A stretch of 64,000 bases of DNA from NCBI GenBank assembly GCA_949538735.1, contig CATGLK010000001.1, forward strand, positions 142,989-206,988, in the 5' to 3' direction. A model generated the notes under the pieces. That model was not told where the DNA came from, searched no databases, and was given only the letters and a program-made list of their open reading frames with translations. This document shows, piece by piece, positions 8,908 through 17,620 of the stretch. Position 1 is the first letter of the stretch. Each line of letters begins with the position of its first letter. The translations under genes and the position numbers were made by a program. The stretch is from an uncultured Clostridia bacterium. Its GTDB lineage: Bacteria; Bacillota; Clostridia; TANB77; CAG-508.

Positions 8908-9231
8908 ATGAATGAATTAAATTATAAAGAAATTGGAAAAAGAATTAAATCAAAAAGATTAGAATTGAAATTAACACAAGAAAAACTATCTGAAATTATA
9001 GATGTATCTCCTACATATATTAGTGAGATTGAGAGAGGCGGTAGCATTTGTAGTTTATATACAATCAGTAAAATCGCAAACACATTAAATACTAGTTTAG
9101 ATTTCTTAGTATTTGGAATTATTCCTAATAATTCTGATTATACCTTTTCAGAATTAATACAAACTATACCACAAAAAAATCGTATCTTATATATTAGTTT
9201 GTGCGAAAATATCGCTAACAGCTTAAAATAA
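8908..9231 (+). CDS. XRE-family helix-turn-helix transcriptional regulator
   Basis: This 107-residue protein has an N-terminal HTH_3/XRE domain (GKRIKSKRLELKLTQEKLSEIIDVSP, split by the recognition helix TYISEIERG) and a short C-terminal part of unknown role ending CENIANSLK. I chose the ATG at 8908, behind GAAAGGATAAATTTT, over an upstream ATG at 8875. It is read divergently from the pilin-like gene. It resembles the second XRE gene at 17112 in layout: the HTH is followed by LNTSLDFLVFG here and LNVSADFLLFG there. Targets are unknown. Confidence 0.88.
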   Translation: MNELNYKEIGKRIKSKRLELKLTQEKLSEIIDVSPTYISEIERGGSICSLYTISKIANTLNTSLDFLVFGIIPNNSDYTFSELIQTIPQKNRILYISLCENIANSLK

Positions 9232-9240
9232 ATTATTGTA

Positions 9241-9268
9241 AAATTCTAGATAAATCTAGAATTTTTTT
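9241..9268 (+). terminator. bidirectional terminator between converging genes
   Basis: AAATTCTAGAT, two bases, then the exact inverse ATCTAGAATTT, followed by a T run. It lies between the XRE gene on the plus strand and the small gene on the minus strand, whose TAG stop falls in the left arm. Confidence 0.8.
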
Positions 9269-9566
9269 CATTATCTACATTTTGTACGAGATTTATTACT
9301 GTAATTGTTACATTTTGTAGATAATCAAACTCTATATTAAACACATTTTCATTCATTTTTTCTATTTTCATAATTTGATGTAAATTTAACTCTATCTTTT
9401 GTTTACTATCTTTTTTGTTAAATATTATAACTGCACTTTTAGCAATTTGAATTTCCGGATTTTCTATACTTAACTGCGTTTTTATCATTCCTTTAAGTTC
9501 TATTTGCAATTTATTTGTGTGTTTTTTTAATATTTCTTCTTTCAATTTTTCTATTTTTATCAACAT
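9246..9566 (-). CDS. small protein of unknown function
   Basis: This 106-residue protein starts at the ATG at 9566, with AAGGAG in front; an upstream start at 9617 has no ribosome binding site. It has no membrane segment or known motif. It alternates short charged and hydrophobic stretches (NPEIQIAKSAVIIFNKKD, NVFNIEFDYLQNVTITVI) that suggest a small beta-rich domain. A decayed copy of its C-terminal half is found at 11206-11340 on the other side of the Rpn nuclease gene. I do not recognise the family. Confidence 0.6.
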   Translation of the reverse strand: MLIKIEKLKEEILKKHTNKLQIELKGMIKTQLSIENPEIQIAKSAVIIFNKKDSKQKIELNLHQIMKIEKMNENVFNIEFDYLQNVTITVINLVQNVDNEKNSRFI

Positions 9567-9830
9567 AGTTTTTCTCCTTCTTTTGTTAGTATTTGCTTTT
9601 TTTGTATTATCATACATTTAATTATATTTTATATTTCCTATATTGGCAATATTTATTATATAGTAAAATCAGATGTTTCTTTTCTTTTTCTTTCTTTATT
9701 TTATATTTTCTTATTTTTTCTTACTTTATTATTTTTTTAAAGTTTTTATAAAAAAGTGATAAAGTCTCTTTTCTTCTCTCCTATTTAAATACAAGAAAAT
9801 ATTAAAGGCAATGGCAATTGTAACATAAAA

Positions 9831-9866
9831 AAATTACCTTAGAATTTATATTTTCTAAGATAATTT
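9831..9866 (-). terminator. terminator after the first Rpn gene
   Basis: AAATTATCTTAGAA / TTCTAAGGTAATTT form a long stem on the minus strand followed by a T run (9824-9832 as A on the plus strand), just after the stop of the nuclease gene. Confidence 0.75.
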
Positions 9867-9872
9867 CTTGTT

Positions 9873-10775
9873 CTATTTATTTTCTTCTAATTTTTCAATT
9901 TCTTCTTTTGTTAATCCTGTAACTTTTGCTATTATTTGAATATCAACTTTTTCTTTTAACATATTTCTAGCAATCTCTAACTTTTCTAGTTTTGCACCTT
10001 CTTCTACTCCTTTTTTCATGCCTTCTTCTCTAGCTGTTCTCATACCTGTATTATAATCCCAAATCGCTCTTTGTCTTGATATGTACAAATTCCATTCTTT
10101 TTCATCCATACTCATTTGGTCTATTATATCTATGGCTTTATCAATTTCTTTATTCTTCTTTCTAGCCATTTCTAATTTTTCCTCCCTTCCTGCTAACAAC
10201 CAAAGCCATTGTTCTAACTTTGTATTAGCTTCTGGATTTTTCTTTTCGAATTTTGGTATTTCTATAAAGTGCATTTCCAAGTCATTTGTTGCTAGTTCTT
10301 CTTCATTACTATACCCCATATCTACATATTCATTCTCTTTTGTTTTTTCGAATTTCATATGTGCTATGTTATGATAGCTATTTCTTTTATAATATTCGAA
10401 GTTTAATAAGTTTATTGCTATGACTTTTTTAGCTTGTTTATAATCTTCACCTTTTTTTATTCCTTCTGTCTCTAATGTAGCCATATAAACTGAACTTCTT
10501 TTGTCTATATTTCCAAAATCTTGCACCTGCATTTCAACATCACACAATATATTTTTATCTATTTCTACTTTGACATCTAATACACCTGCTTTGCTGTCAT
10601 ATAAATTTTTTGGTAATTCTGGATTTTTGACTATTACTTCTTGTATAGGTTTGTCTAATATTGCTTCTAGCAGAGCTTTTAATATATCTTCGCTTCCTTC
10701 TCTTGAAAATACTCTTTTAAAAACTATGTCACTTGTTAGTGGCAATTTTCTTCTTTCTTGTTGATTTTTATTCAA
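9873..10775 (-). CDS. Rpn-family recombination-promoting nuclease (PD-(D/E)XK)
   Basis: This 300-residue protein has the typical Rpn/PDDEXK_2 opening LPLTSDIVFKRVFS, the nuclease core VLDVKVEID (candidate Asp67) and CDVEMQV (Glu81-x-Gln83, the E-x-Q variant), and a mid-region ending with LEMHFIEIPKF. A short C-terminal alpha-helical tail (ITGLTKEEIEKL-like) is shared with the second Rpn gene at 32663. RpnA-type proteins are DNA endonucleases that promote RecA-independent recombination, and they are often miscalled transposases. The start is TTG at 10775 with AAAGGA upstream; the nearby ATG reads into a stop at once. The gene lies between direct repeats (9246-9742 and 11206-11378). Confidence 0.85.
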   Translation of the reverse strand: MNKNQQERRKLPLTSDIVFKRVFSREGSEDILKALLEAILDKPIQEVIVKNPELPKNLYDSKAGVLDVKVEIDKNILCDVEMQVQDFGNIDKRSSVYMATLETEGIKKGEDYKQAKKVIAINLLNFEYYKRNSYHNIAHMKFEKTKENEYVDMGYSNEEELATNDLEMHFIEIPKFEKKNPEANTKLEQWLWLLAGREEKLEMARKKNKEIDKAIDIIDQMSMDEKEWNLYISRQRAIWDYNTGMRTAREEGMKKGVEEGAKLEKLEIARNMLKEKVDIQIIAKVTGLTKEEIEKLEENK

Positions 10776-11205
10776 TAGTGTTCATTCCTTTCTTATTATA
10801 CATCAATATTTTGTGTTTATCAATACTTTGATGTAAATTTTTATTTATTAGTAAGAATGTTACTACTTTTATTGCAGTTTTATTTGTGTACACATTTTTT
10901 ATTTTGGTTAATAATTTTGGGTTTTAATTTCGATTAGTTTTGATTTTTTAGTTTTACAAAATAACTTATATCAAAACTCATTTGATTTTAAATTGTAATT
11001 TTCTTAAAGTTGATTTTAATTTGTTTGATTTAATTTAAATTTTATTTTTTTCTAATTAGAATTTTATTGCAACATAAGTAGCAATATTATTACTTTCCAT
11101 ATAATACCAAAATTCTTTCTCTTTTGCAAGATTTTTATTAAAATTTGCAAAAAAACTCATCGCAAAATACGACAAATTTCGACATTGCTATATTCAAAAG
11201 TTGCA
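10776..11205. other. AT-rich intergenic stretch, no gene seen
   Basis: Very AT-rich sequence without a credible frame, hairpin terminator or repeat of the GGGAC type. The promoter of the Rpn gene should lie in its left end, but I see no convincing pair of boxes. Confidence 0.5.
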
Positions 11206-11340
11206 TTACTCTTTTATCCTAATTGTCACACTTTGCAGATAATCAAATTCTATATTAAATACATTTTCATTTATTCTTTCTGTCTTCATAATTTAATGTA
11301 AATTTAGTTCTATACTTTGCTCATTGTTTTCTTTATTTAT
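11206..11340 (-). pseudogene. decayed partial copy of the small gene at 9246-9566
   Basis: Translating the minus strand gives IELNLH, then a stop, then IMK and NENVFNIEFDYLQSVTI. This matches the C-terminal half of the protein encoded at 9246-9566 (IELNLHQIMK, NENVFNIEFDYLQNVTI). A glutamine codon has become TAA and the N-terminal half is gone. The T-rich sequence next to it (11327-11378) also matches 9689-9742, so the duplicated tract is larger than the coding remnant. Confidence 0.75.
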
Positions 11341-11384
11341 TTCTTATTTTCTTCTTTTTTCTTACTTTATTGTTTTTAATACAT

Positions 11385-11426
11385 AAATAAAGAGCTTACC
11401 ATTCTATTATTAGTAAACTCTTATTT
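11385..11426 (-). terminator. hairpin downstream of the 923-aa gene
   Basis: On the minus strand AAATAAGAGTTTAC pairs with GTAAGCTCTTTATTT across a 13-base loop, with one bulge and one wobble. It lies about ten bases after the stop and is a terminator-like structure. Confidence 0.6.
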
Positions 11427-11434
11427 CTATAATT

Positions 11435-14206
11435 TTATGGACAAAGTACTACACGCATTGCTCCAACTGATGAAGTGCCAACACCATAATAGAATATTCC
11501 TGCTCCACTCTTACTACTGCAAGAACCTCCACAAACTGGAAAAGGAAGGCTTGTAGACACATTACTAGGAGAATTATGAAACCAACTCCAATATAATTCA
11601 GTAGAACTTCCTGGCATTATACCACCTTGATTTACTTCTTTTGTATTGTCTCCTATCTTTCCTGTTTTATGTATTGTTGCATTTCCTACAAATGAATCTT
11701 GATCATTGCTATATACTGTTATATATTTGGTACTTACATAATTTCCACTTGCATTTTTTGCAGCCTCTGTCATATATACATTATTAGTAGCTGTTAAGAC
11801 ACTTTGTAAACCAAATTTGTTAAATGCTGCACTTGGTTCTGAAGCACAACCAGACATATCATATATACCATATATATTACCTGTTGTACTCGCTTTTGCT
11901 CCTATTGCTGTGTCATATCTATTTATTACATTCGTGGGAGCTGAGGATTTTGAACCAACAACTCCACCACCATTTCCAGTTATATATTGCCCATTGTTAT
12001 TTACATCTAACTCATATCCATTTCTTCCATACTGACTATGTGCTAAATATACTGTTGCTCCCCACTCACTATTTTTCACTAAATGACTTTCTTTTGCTCT
12101 ATCATAATTATATGCATTCGCATAACAATTTCCAGTCTGTACATTATTCCAAGATCTCATGGATGGTTTACTTACTGCTCTTACTGAATTCTTATTTGCA
12201 TCTGTAATTTGAGTATTATCACTACCACTATTATCAGCTGTCCAAGTAACTCCATTATTGCTACTATTTTCTCTACTCATCTCATATTTTGCAAACCAAA
12301 ATCCTGTTAAATCTTTGTCCCAACCTCCATTATCGATATTAGTCTCAAATGCTGGATGTACTATATATTTTGTATCATTATATACTACTGTTTCTATCCC
12401 TTCATCTAGCTTATATTTTACTGTACCATCTGATGCTTTCCACATTCCCCAACCATCATAATAACCTATTGGTTCTGTATTTGTTTCACTCTGGCAATAT
12501 GTAATTCTATATGCATAACGTGGTATCCATACAAAGTAACTTCCGTCTTTTGTACTTTTAGCATTTGCCCACCTACTAGATAAGTTATCTTCTGTTCCAA
12601 TCGCTGGTATATATCCATACCAAGAAGATTTTGCATTTGTATCTTCTGTCCATGATGTAATTTTCCCTTCACTATCTGTTGTTTCTGTCCAAGTTACTGG
12701 TACCATTGAACTACCTAGTACTGGTGGTTCAGGTGTCTCTCTTACATTATTATCTTTATCTATCCATACAACGTCAATTTTTCCATAATCTGTGGCAAAC
12801 AATGTCGTTTCAGCATTAGCCACACTATCTTCTTTTGGCATTTTTACACCTGGTGCATCGGCCTTCAAATACAACGCAATTCTAAAACCTGTATTTGCAT
12901 TAGTATAATCCAACATACCACCTGCACGACTAGCCAATGTTTTATAATTAGAATCTGTTTTTGAGAAATCTCCACCCCTTATAACATAGTTATTTAGGTT
13001 GTAATTTTCCATAGTCCACTCGCCAACATTACCAGCTAAATCATAAATATTTTTTGTTTGATAATTATCATTTGCACCAGTTTTAGCTGGCGAACCACTA
13101 TTTGAATAATTTCCAATCTGACTACTATCTGTTAAATATTTAGATAAGTTATTATCTTTGCTAATCCAATTCATAATAGCATCCCATTGAACGCCATAGC
13201 ACAAAGTAGAAGCGACCTCATTTTCAGAATCTTTTGGATATACATTTCTTGCCAAGGCTACTGCTCCACCTGTCTCGTCAGCATTTCCCCATTTTATAGA
13301 ATTATATACCGCTTCTCCTTTTTTACTTACAACTTGTCCATTTGTTGCTCTTCCAGCTTCAAACCTTGAAATAAAAAATCCTTTATTCTGCTTTACACTC
13401 CTATATATCTGTTCAACTTCACTTCCAGCAGACACACCGTCTCCTACTGCTTCATAATATTTTGATGCAGTCTTTCCTGTACTTACAAAATTTGCATCTG
13501 CTATATTTTGCCTTCCATAATCTTTTCTTACAAATTCGTCAAAATTTTCAACTGGAACCCATACATATTGATTTCCCTTTTTGCTATTGTCTATATCATC
13601 GCCTTCAACATCAGATATAATTATTCCAGTATCTTTTTTACCGTCTACATAGTAAAATCCACTTGGTATCTTTACATTATCTATATATCTTAAATTAATT
13701 GGTGCTATATCTATATCTTCTGCTAAATAATCTGTATAATACCAATCGTCGTCAACCTTTACACCTTTCACATAAAATATATTGTGACTTGCTGAGTTTA
13801 TTATATATATATCTGTATAACTATTTATTTCCGTGTCTGTTGACGTTGCAGTAATTTTGTTGTAATCTCGTCCATAGTTCAGTGTTAAGTTTTCTATTTT
13901 GTCTAAATCTATTACATAAAATCTGCCACTATCATTTACCTCACTTATCAGCCCAGCAGCTTTGATTTTATCAACATTTTTATACTCAATATCAACAATA
14001 GGTATTGTTCCAAACTTCGCATAATAATTTGAAACTTTATCTCTTAGATTAGCCACGTCTGTTTGTAGTGCTTTCAACTTCTCAATTTTTAAATTGTCCC
14101 TTACATTAAATATTATAACATTTGTTAATACCAATATTACCAACACCGCTACTGTTAACGAAATTAGGTTTATACCTTTTTGACCTTTCAAAAATTTTTT
14201 TATCAT
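11435..14206 (-). CDS. pilin-like surface protein with two formylglycine-generating-enzyme-like (C-type lectin fold) domains
   Basis: This 923-residue protein has an N-terminal prepilin-like helix (KGINLISLTVAVLVILVL) and a pilin-like helical stretch to about 130. A first FGE/sulfatase-modifying-factor-like domain spans about 210-445 (QYVWVPVENF, YDLAGNVGEWTMENY, NYVIRGGDFS, NTGFRIALYL). A second, related domain spans about 555-923 (YFVWIPRYAYRI, GFWFAKYEMS, GIYDMSGCASEPS). The extreme C-terminus, GGSCSSKSGAGIFYYGVGTS then MRVVL, has the pattern of variable regions of clostridial DGR target proteins. FGE-like folds are used both as enzymes and as ligand-binding scaffolds; the pilin leader suggests display outside the cell. 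The start ATG has AAAAAGGAG upstream. No reverse transcriptase is nearby. Confidence 0.8.
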   Translation of the reverse strand: MIKKFLKGQKGINLISLTVAVLVILVLTNVIIFNVRDNLKIEKLKALQTDVANLRDKVSNYYAKFGTIPIVDIEYKNVDKIKAAGLISEVNDSGRFYVIDLDKIENLTLNYGRDYNKITATSTDTEINSYTDIYIINSASHNIFYVKGVKVDDDWYYTDYLAEDIDIAPINLRYIDNVKIPSGFYYVDGKKDTGIIISDVEGDDIDNSKKGNQYVWVPVENFDEFVRKDYGRQNIADANFVSTGKTASKYYEAVGDGVSAGSEVEQIYRSVKQNKGFFISRFEAGRATNGQVVSKKGEAVYNSIKWGNADETGGAVALARNVYPKDSENEVASTLCYGVQWDAIMNWISKDNNLSKYLTDSSQIGNYSNSGSPAKTGANDNYQTKNIYDLAGNVGEWTMENYNLNNYVIRGGDFSKTDSNYKTLASRAGGMLDYTNANTGFRIALYLKADAPGVKMPKEDSVANAETTLFATDYGKIDVVWIDKDNNVRETPEPPVLGSSMVPVTWTETTDSEGKITSWTEDTNAKSSWYGYIPAIGTEDNLSSRWANAKSTKDGSYFVWIPRYAYRITYCQSETNTEPIGYYDGWGMWKASDGTVKYKLDEGIETVVYNDTKYIVHPAFETNIDNGGWDKDLTGFWFAKYEMSRENSSNNGVTWTADNSGSDNTQITDANKNSVRAVSKPSMRSWNNVQTGNCYANAYNYDRAKESHLVKNSEWGATVYLAHSQYGRNGYELDVNNNGQYITGNGGGVVGSKSSAPTNVINRYDTAIGAKASTTGNIYGIYDMSGCASEPSAAFNKFGLQSVLTATNNVYMTEAAKNASGNYVSTKYITVYSNDQDSFVGNATIHKTGKIGDNTKEVNQGGIMPGSSTELYWSWFHNSPSNVSTSLPFPVCGGSCSSKSGAGIFYYGVGTSSVGAMRVVLCP

Positions 14207-14246
14207 TTGCTATTTCTCCTTTTTTATCTTTAGTATTAGTTTACTA

Positions 14247-14912
14247 TTAATTGTTATCAATTTCAATAGTTTTTTGAATTAAATCTTGAATTTTATTTCT
14301 TCTTTTTTCTACAATATCTTGCTTAATATATAGCCCCCAAAGAAAAATTATAATAATAAAAATCGAAATATTTTTCATATAAAACACTGCAATACTGCTA
14401 ATAGCTGTCATTAAAACCAATATAACAAATGAAATATTATTTGTATATCTCTCTGCCTTTCTCTTTCCATAGCAAATATGTAAAAATCCCTTCAAAATTC
14501 TTCCTCCGTCTAGTGGATATATTGGAATTAAATTAAATATTATTAACAAAATATTTGCATAAATAATCATCAAATTAGAAAACAACCCTAGCTCTATATT
14601 ATTAAAAATAATAATCATAAGTAAATTTGTTAAAGGCCCTGCTATTGCCACAATTATTTTCTTTATCTCTAACTTGTTTCCACTTGCTATCTTTTTGTTA
14701 TAATCACTTGGAATTACTTTAAAAGAAATACTTACCCCATATGGCTTTAATTCTAGTTTTTCAGGTTTCATTCCCATTAATAATCCTGCTGCCAAATGTC
14801 CTAATTCGTGGATTATTGCAAATATAATTATTAATACATATGTCTCTATTTGCTTGGTAAAATAAAACAAAATCAAAAATAAAAATATTTTCAAATCAAC
14901 TCTAAAACGCAT
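14247..14912 (-). CDS. spoIVFB: site-2 (M50) intramembrane metalloprotease, SpoIVFB-like
   Basis: This 221-residue polytopic membrane protein carries the zinc-binding HELGH motif, followed by the GLLMGMKPEKLELKPYG loop, and the second metal-ligand motif NLIPIYPLDGGRIL. In sporulation SpoIVFB cleaves pro-sigma-K in the mother cell. The M23/SpoIVFA-like gene directly upstream supports this. The ATG at 14912 is chosen because GAGGAGG lies just before it; the TTG reading at 14927 would use that ribosome binding site as codons. The intergenic DNA between the pair is filled by GGGACAGG repeats. Confidence 0.85.
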   Translation of the reverse strand: MRFRVDLKIFLFLILFYFTKQIETYVLIIIFAIIHELGHLAAGLLMGMKPEKLELKPYGVSISFKVIPSDYNKKIASGNKLEIKKIIVAIAGPLTNLLMIIIFNNIELGLFSNLMIIYANILLIIFNLIPIYPLDGGRILKGFLHICYGKRKAERYTNNISFVILVLMTAISSIAVFYMKNISIFIIIIFLWGLYIKQDIVEKRRNKIQDLIQKTIEIDNN

Positions 14913-14937
14913 ACTGTTCCTCCTCAATTTTATTTAA

Positions 14938-15087
14938 AACTTTTTGGGACAGGCCAAAAAAGTTTCGCCCACGGACGTTTTGGGACAGGCCAAAAAAGTT
15001 TCACTCACGGACGTTTTGGGACTGTCCCAAAAAATCCAGATTTTGGGTGTTTTTAAGGACTGTCCCCAAAAACACCCAAAAACACCC
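14938..15087. repeat. GGGACAGGCC repeat cluster between the spoIVF genes
   Basis: Two copies of TTTTGGGACAGGCCAAAAAA are followed by TTTTGGGACTGTCCCAAAAA and an inverted pair, GGGTGTTTTTAAGGACTGTCC with its reverse, GGACAGTCC then AACACCC. The units form hairpins and abut the true stop codon of the SpoIVFA-like gene at 15087. Confidence 0.9.
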
Positions 15088-15987
15088 TATAGCTCTAAAA
15101 TATTTTGAGGATTTATTGGCTTTTCTGAAAGTCTAACTTCAAAATGTAAATGCGGTCCGAGTCGAATTGCCTGTACTTCCTACTTCTGCAATTTCTTGCC
15201 CTTGAGTTATTTTATCCCCTTGTTTCACATATATTGCGTTGCAATGTGCATAAATGATACTTACTTCACCAATTTGTACTTTTATATGTTTTCCATAAGC
15301 CCCTTCTTCAGATACTAAAACAACTTCTCCGTCAGTTGCAGATTTTATTTTCGTTCCTAAATTTGCAGCAATATCTGTTCCTGTATGATTTTTTGGAATA
15401 TTTTCATTTGTACTTTCTCTTTGTCCAAATCCTGAGCTGATAGTTCCTTCTACTGGCTTAATGAAATTTGCTGTACTTTTTATTGTAGCTATTTCTTGTT
15501 CTTCTGGCGTTAATTCTCTTTTTTCTTCTGAAGCTTCCGCATTTTGTGCCGCTTCATCTGAGCCGCCTATTGCTACCTCGCCATTAACATCTGCATTTGA
15601 GCTTTCTTGCCCTTCGTTATTATTTTGCTCTTCTTGTGTTTGGTCTTGATTTTGATTTGTTTCGTTATTTGGAATTATCCCCTGTACTTTACTTTTTACA
15701 TTATTATATATCTCTGTAAAATTAGTGTCATATGAAAGCACTTCATTTAGCTTATTTGTAAAATCTTTTGAGAATACATATTCATTATTTTGAATTGCAT
15801 ATATTATTAAATATATTGCTACACAAATTAGAATTTGAATAATCATCTTTTTTAATAATTTTATATCTTTCTTTTCACCATCGTTCACATTTACCATTGC
15901 TATTGGCCTTGCAACACCTTGTCGTCTTTTTGCATAGATTTCTTCAGCTCGTCTTATTCTTTCTTCTGTTGATATAGTTCTTTCCAT
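15087..15987 (-). CDS. spoIVFA: M23 peptidase-domain membrane protein, SpoIVFA-like, +1 frameshift at a CGG codon
   Basis: An N-terminal cytoplasmic part (residues 1-45) is followed by a membrane helix (about 48-65), an acidic linker and an M23/LytM domain (FIKPVEGTISSGFGQRES, KNHTGTDIAAN, GKHIKVQ, YAHCNAIYVKQGD, AEVGSTGNST). Read straight, the frame ends TRTAFTF at 15139, losing the essential HxH motif. At the CGG codon 15159-15157, skipping the C reads GPHLHFEVRLSEKP and stops at 15087, giving 299 residues with the conserved PHLHFEVR. The next gene is spoIVFB, so it is likely the SpoIVFA partner that holds and regulates the protease. A real mutation or a programmed frameshift are both possible. 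Confidence 0.8.
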
Positions 15988-16050
15988 AAAAAAAGCACCT
16001 CTTCCTTAGTTTCTTTGTAAACTATATGTCTGGAAAAAGTGTTTTATAAC

Positions 16051-16398
16051 TTATTTTATAAATAAATATATGCTTTCTATTAGCAGTATAAAACTCGCAA
16101 TATATGCGTAATTTTTTAATCTTCTATATTTTATTTCACTTTGTTTTCTATTTTCTTTTTTCGCTTCCTTTTTTTCTTCAATTCCTGTAATATAATCTGA
16201 TACCAACAACTCTGCCTCTTTTAATATATAATCACTTTGCTTTGGTTTCTTCTCTTGTTCATTTGCCTTTTTTCTTTTCTCTATTTTTTGAACTTTTTTT
16301 GCTTTCTTATTTGTTTTTAATATTACTATTGCCTCTTCTACTATGTTTGACGGTAAATCCTTCAATACTATTATATTTTTTAAGTTATTTTGCTCCAT
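16051..16398 (-). CDS. small membrane-anchored protein of unknown function
   Basis: This 115-residue protein opens with NLKNIIVLKDLPSNIVEEA, a compact hydrophilic segment. A strongly lysine/glutamate-rich middle (residues about 33-90) and one C-terminal membrane helix (YAYIASFILLIESIYLFI) follow. An AGGAGGTAGAG ribosome binding site precedes the ATG. It lies just upstream of the SpoIVFA-like gene in the same direction, so a sporulation-related role is possible but not shown. Confidence 0.7.
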   Translation of the reverse strand: MEQNNLKNIIVLKDLPSNIVEEAIVILKTNKKAKKVQKIEKRKKANEQEKKPKQSDYILKEAELLVSDYITGIEEKKEAKKENRKQSEIKYRRLKNYAYIASFILLIESIYLFIK

Positions 16399-16462
16399 CT
16401 CTACCTCCTAATTTTATTATTTATTATATTTTTTCCAAATTTTTCTTTTTTATACATCTATC

Positions 16463-16530
16463 CTGCCAATGGGGACGGACCTTTTTGGCAGATTTCTGCC
16501 ACGAAGATCCGTCCCCGTTGGCAGGTTGGC
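16463..16530. repeat. GGGACGGACC/TTGGCA palindromic repeat
   Basis: CTGCCAATGGGGACGGACC then TTTTTGGCAG, facing an inverted copy, CTGCCACGAAGATCCGTCCCC then GTTGGCAG. The unit lies between divergent genes and can fold into a long hairpin. Confidence 0.9.
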
Positions 16531-16654
16531 ATATATTAGCAATTTTATCAAGAATTTGTAAATAATACTTGATTTTTGCAACTAATTATGTTATTATTAA
16601 CTAGTTGTACTATTAGTGTACTCTATTAACTAAATTTTTAAGAGGTGATATGAT

Positions 16655-16975
16655 ATGAACAAAACAGCAAAAAAAGATATACTTAATTTAATGGAAAAAG
16701 ATATTCTTGACAACTTTAAAAACATTAGTACAGAAGAAATGTATCATTTTTGTAATAATTTGTTTTTGTTATGTTCTTTAAAGGCTGAACATGTTGATAA
16801 TCAAACTATTATTAATCAGTTAATGATTAGAAATTCATTATTTGTATCTGATATGCAAACTAAAGGTATTAGCATAAGTGACGATAATTATAATGTTGAA
16901 ATAGAAGTTTATACAAAGTTAAAAAATAAGTATGTTAGAATAATTAGAAACAGTATGCAATTAAGCGATTTTTAA
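16655..16975 (+). CDS. small protein of unknown function
   Basis: This 106-residue, mostly helical, soluble protein (MNKTAKKDILNLMEKDILDN at the start, YVRIIRNSMQLSDF at the end) has AAGAGGTGAT in front of its ATG. No motif is recognised. It precedes an XRE regulator in the same orientation, and a dyad at 17006-17032 lies between them, so it may belong to a small regulatory cassette. Confidence 0.65.
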   Translation: MNKTAKKDILNLMEKDILDNFKNISTEEMYHFCNNLFLLCSLKAEHVDNQTIINQLMIRNSLFVSDMQTKGISISDDNYNVEIEVYTKLKNKYVRIIRNSMQLSDF

Positions 16976-17005
16976 TTGTATTTTTATTTCCTTAACTTGT
17001 TCCTA

Positions 17006-17032
17006 CTAGGAGTTATATTTTGTAACTACTAG
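17006..17032 (+). promoter_or_regulatory. operator-like dyad upstream of the second XRE regulator
   Basis: CTAGGAGTTA, seven bases, TAACTACTAG: a 10-bp inverted repeat with one mismatch, typical of an XRE repressor site, about 80 bases before the regulator's ATG. Nearby ACTAG/CTAGT steps occur again at 16600-16615. A weak terminator for the preceding gene is an alternative. Confidence 0.4.
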
Positions 17033-17111
17033 ACAATAATAAATTTACTATAATTATGAAATAATACTATTAGGAATTTTGGTAAATCCTAATGGTATCG
17101 GAGGAATAATT

Positions 17112-17468
17112 ATGAATGGTAAAGAGTATACTGATTGGAAGGGTTTTGGAGATAGATTAAAGTATTCTAGAAAGAGTATTGGTATGACGGTTGAGAAGTT
17201 GGCTGATAAGGTTGATAGAACTGAGAATTTTATTAATAGAATTGAAAATGGTCAGAAGAGTTGTAGTATTCATACTTTGTTTCAGTTTTGCAATGCTTTG
17301 AATGTTTCTGCTGATTTCTTGCTTTTTGGCGATGAGGTTAAGTCTGATAATTTTTCTGATTTGCAGATTGTTCAAAATGTTTTTGATAAGTGTAATGCAG
17401 ACCAACTTTCTGTTCTTAAGGATATTGTTTTGGCTGTTTATCATAAGTTTGATGAGTTGGCAAAATAA
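17112..17468 (+). CDS. XRE-family helix-turn-helix transcriptional regulator
   Basis: This 118-residue protein has an HTH_3 domain (GDRLKYSRKSIGMTVEKLADKV then DRTENFINRIENGQKS) and a C-terminal dimer-like region ending VLAVYHKFDELAK. The ATG at 17112 follows GGAGGAATAATT; the frame is open further upstream but without a site. Its codon use is more T/G-rich than its plus-strand neighbour. It lies next to a toxin/antisense-RNA module and behind an operator-like dyad, suggesting autoregulation. Confidence 0.88.
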   Translation: MNGKEYTDWKGFGDRLKYSRKSIGMTVEKLADKVDRTENFINRIENGQKSCSIHTLFQFCNALNVSADFLLFGDEVKSDNFSDLQIVQNVFDKCNADQLSVLKDIVLAVYHKFDELAK

Positions 17469-17498
17469 GTTTATTATAATTGTTAGTTTAAAATGTGA

Positions 17499-17527
17499 TT
17501 GACAAAATCAAATAATCTGTGTATAAT
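17499..17527 (+). promoter_or_regulatory. sigma-A promoter of the antisense RNA
   Basis: TTGACA (17499-17504), exactly 17 bases, TATAAT (17522-17527). It is a consensus vegetative promoter reading toward the hairpin at 17577-17613, with no open frame in between. Confidence 0.85.
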
Positions 17528-17533
17528 ATAAGT

Positions 17534-17620
17534 AGAAAATGAGAAATCACAAAAGTGGTTGCCTTAAATGTATTGTAATAACCATTCACTCTGTCAAAAG
17601 CAGAATGGTTATTTTTTATT
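17534..17620 (+). ncRNA. antisense RNA of a type I toxin module
   Basis: A predicted transcript of about 85 nt runs from the consensus promoter to a strong terminator (AATAACCATTC, loop, GAATGGTTATT, T run). It ends across the stop codon of the small hydrophobic peptide gene on the other strand. Its 5' part also contains CAAAAGTGG, complementary in 8 of 9 positions to CCACCTTTG in the 5' leader of the peptide mRNA. This is the layout of type I antitoxin RNAs. Confidence 0.65.

Noticed and set aside
9873..10775. Transposase annotation for the two Rpn proteins
   Set aside because: They have the PD-(D/E)XK core with E-x-Q and no transposase domain or terminal inverted repeats; the name transposase for this family is historical.
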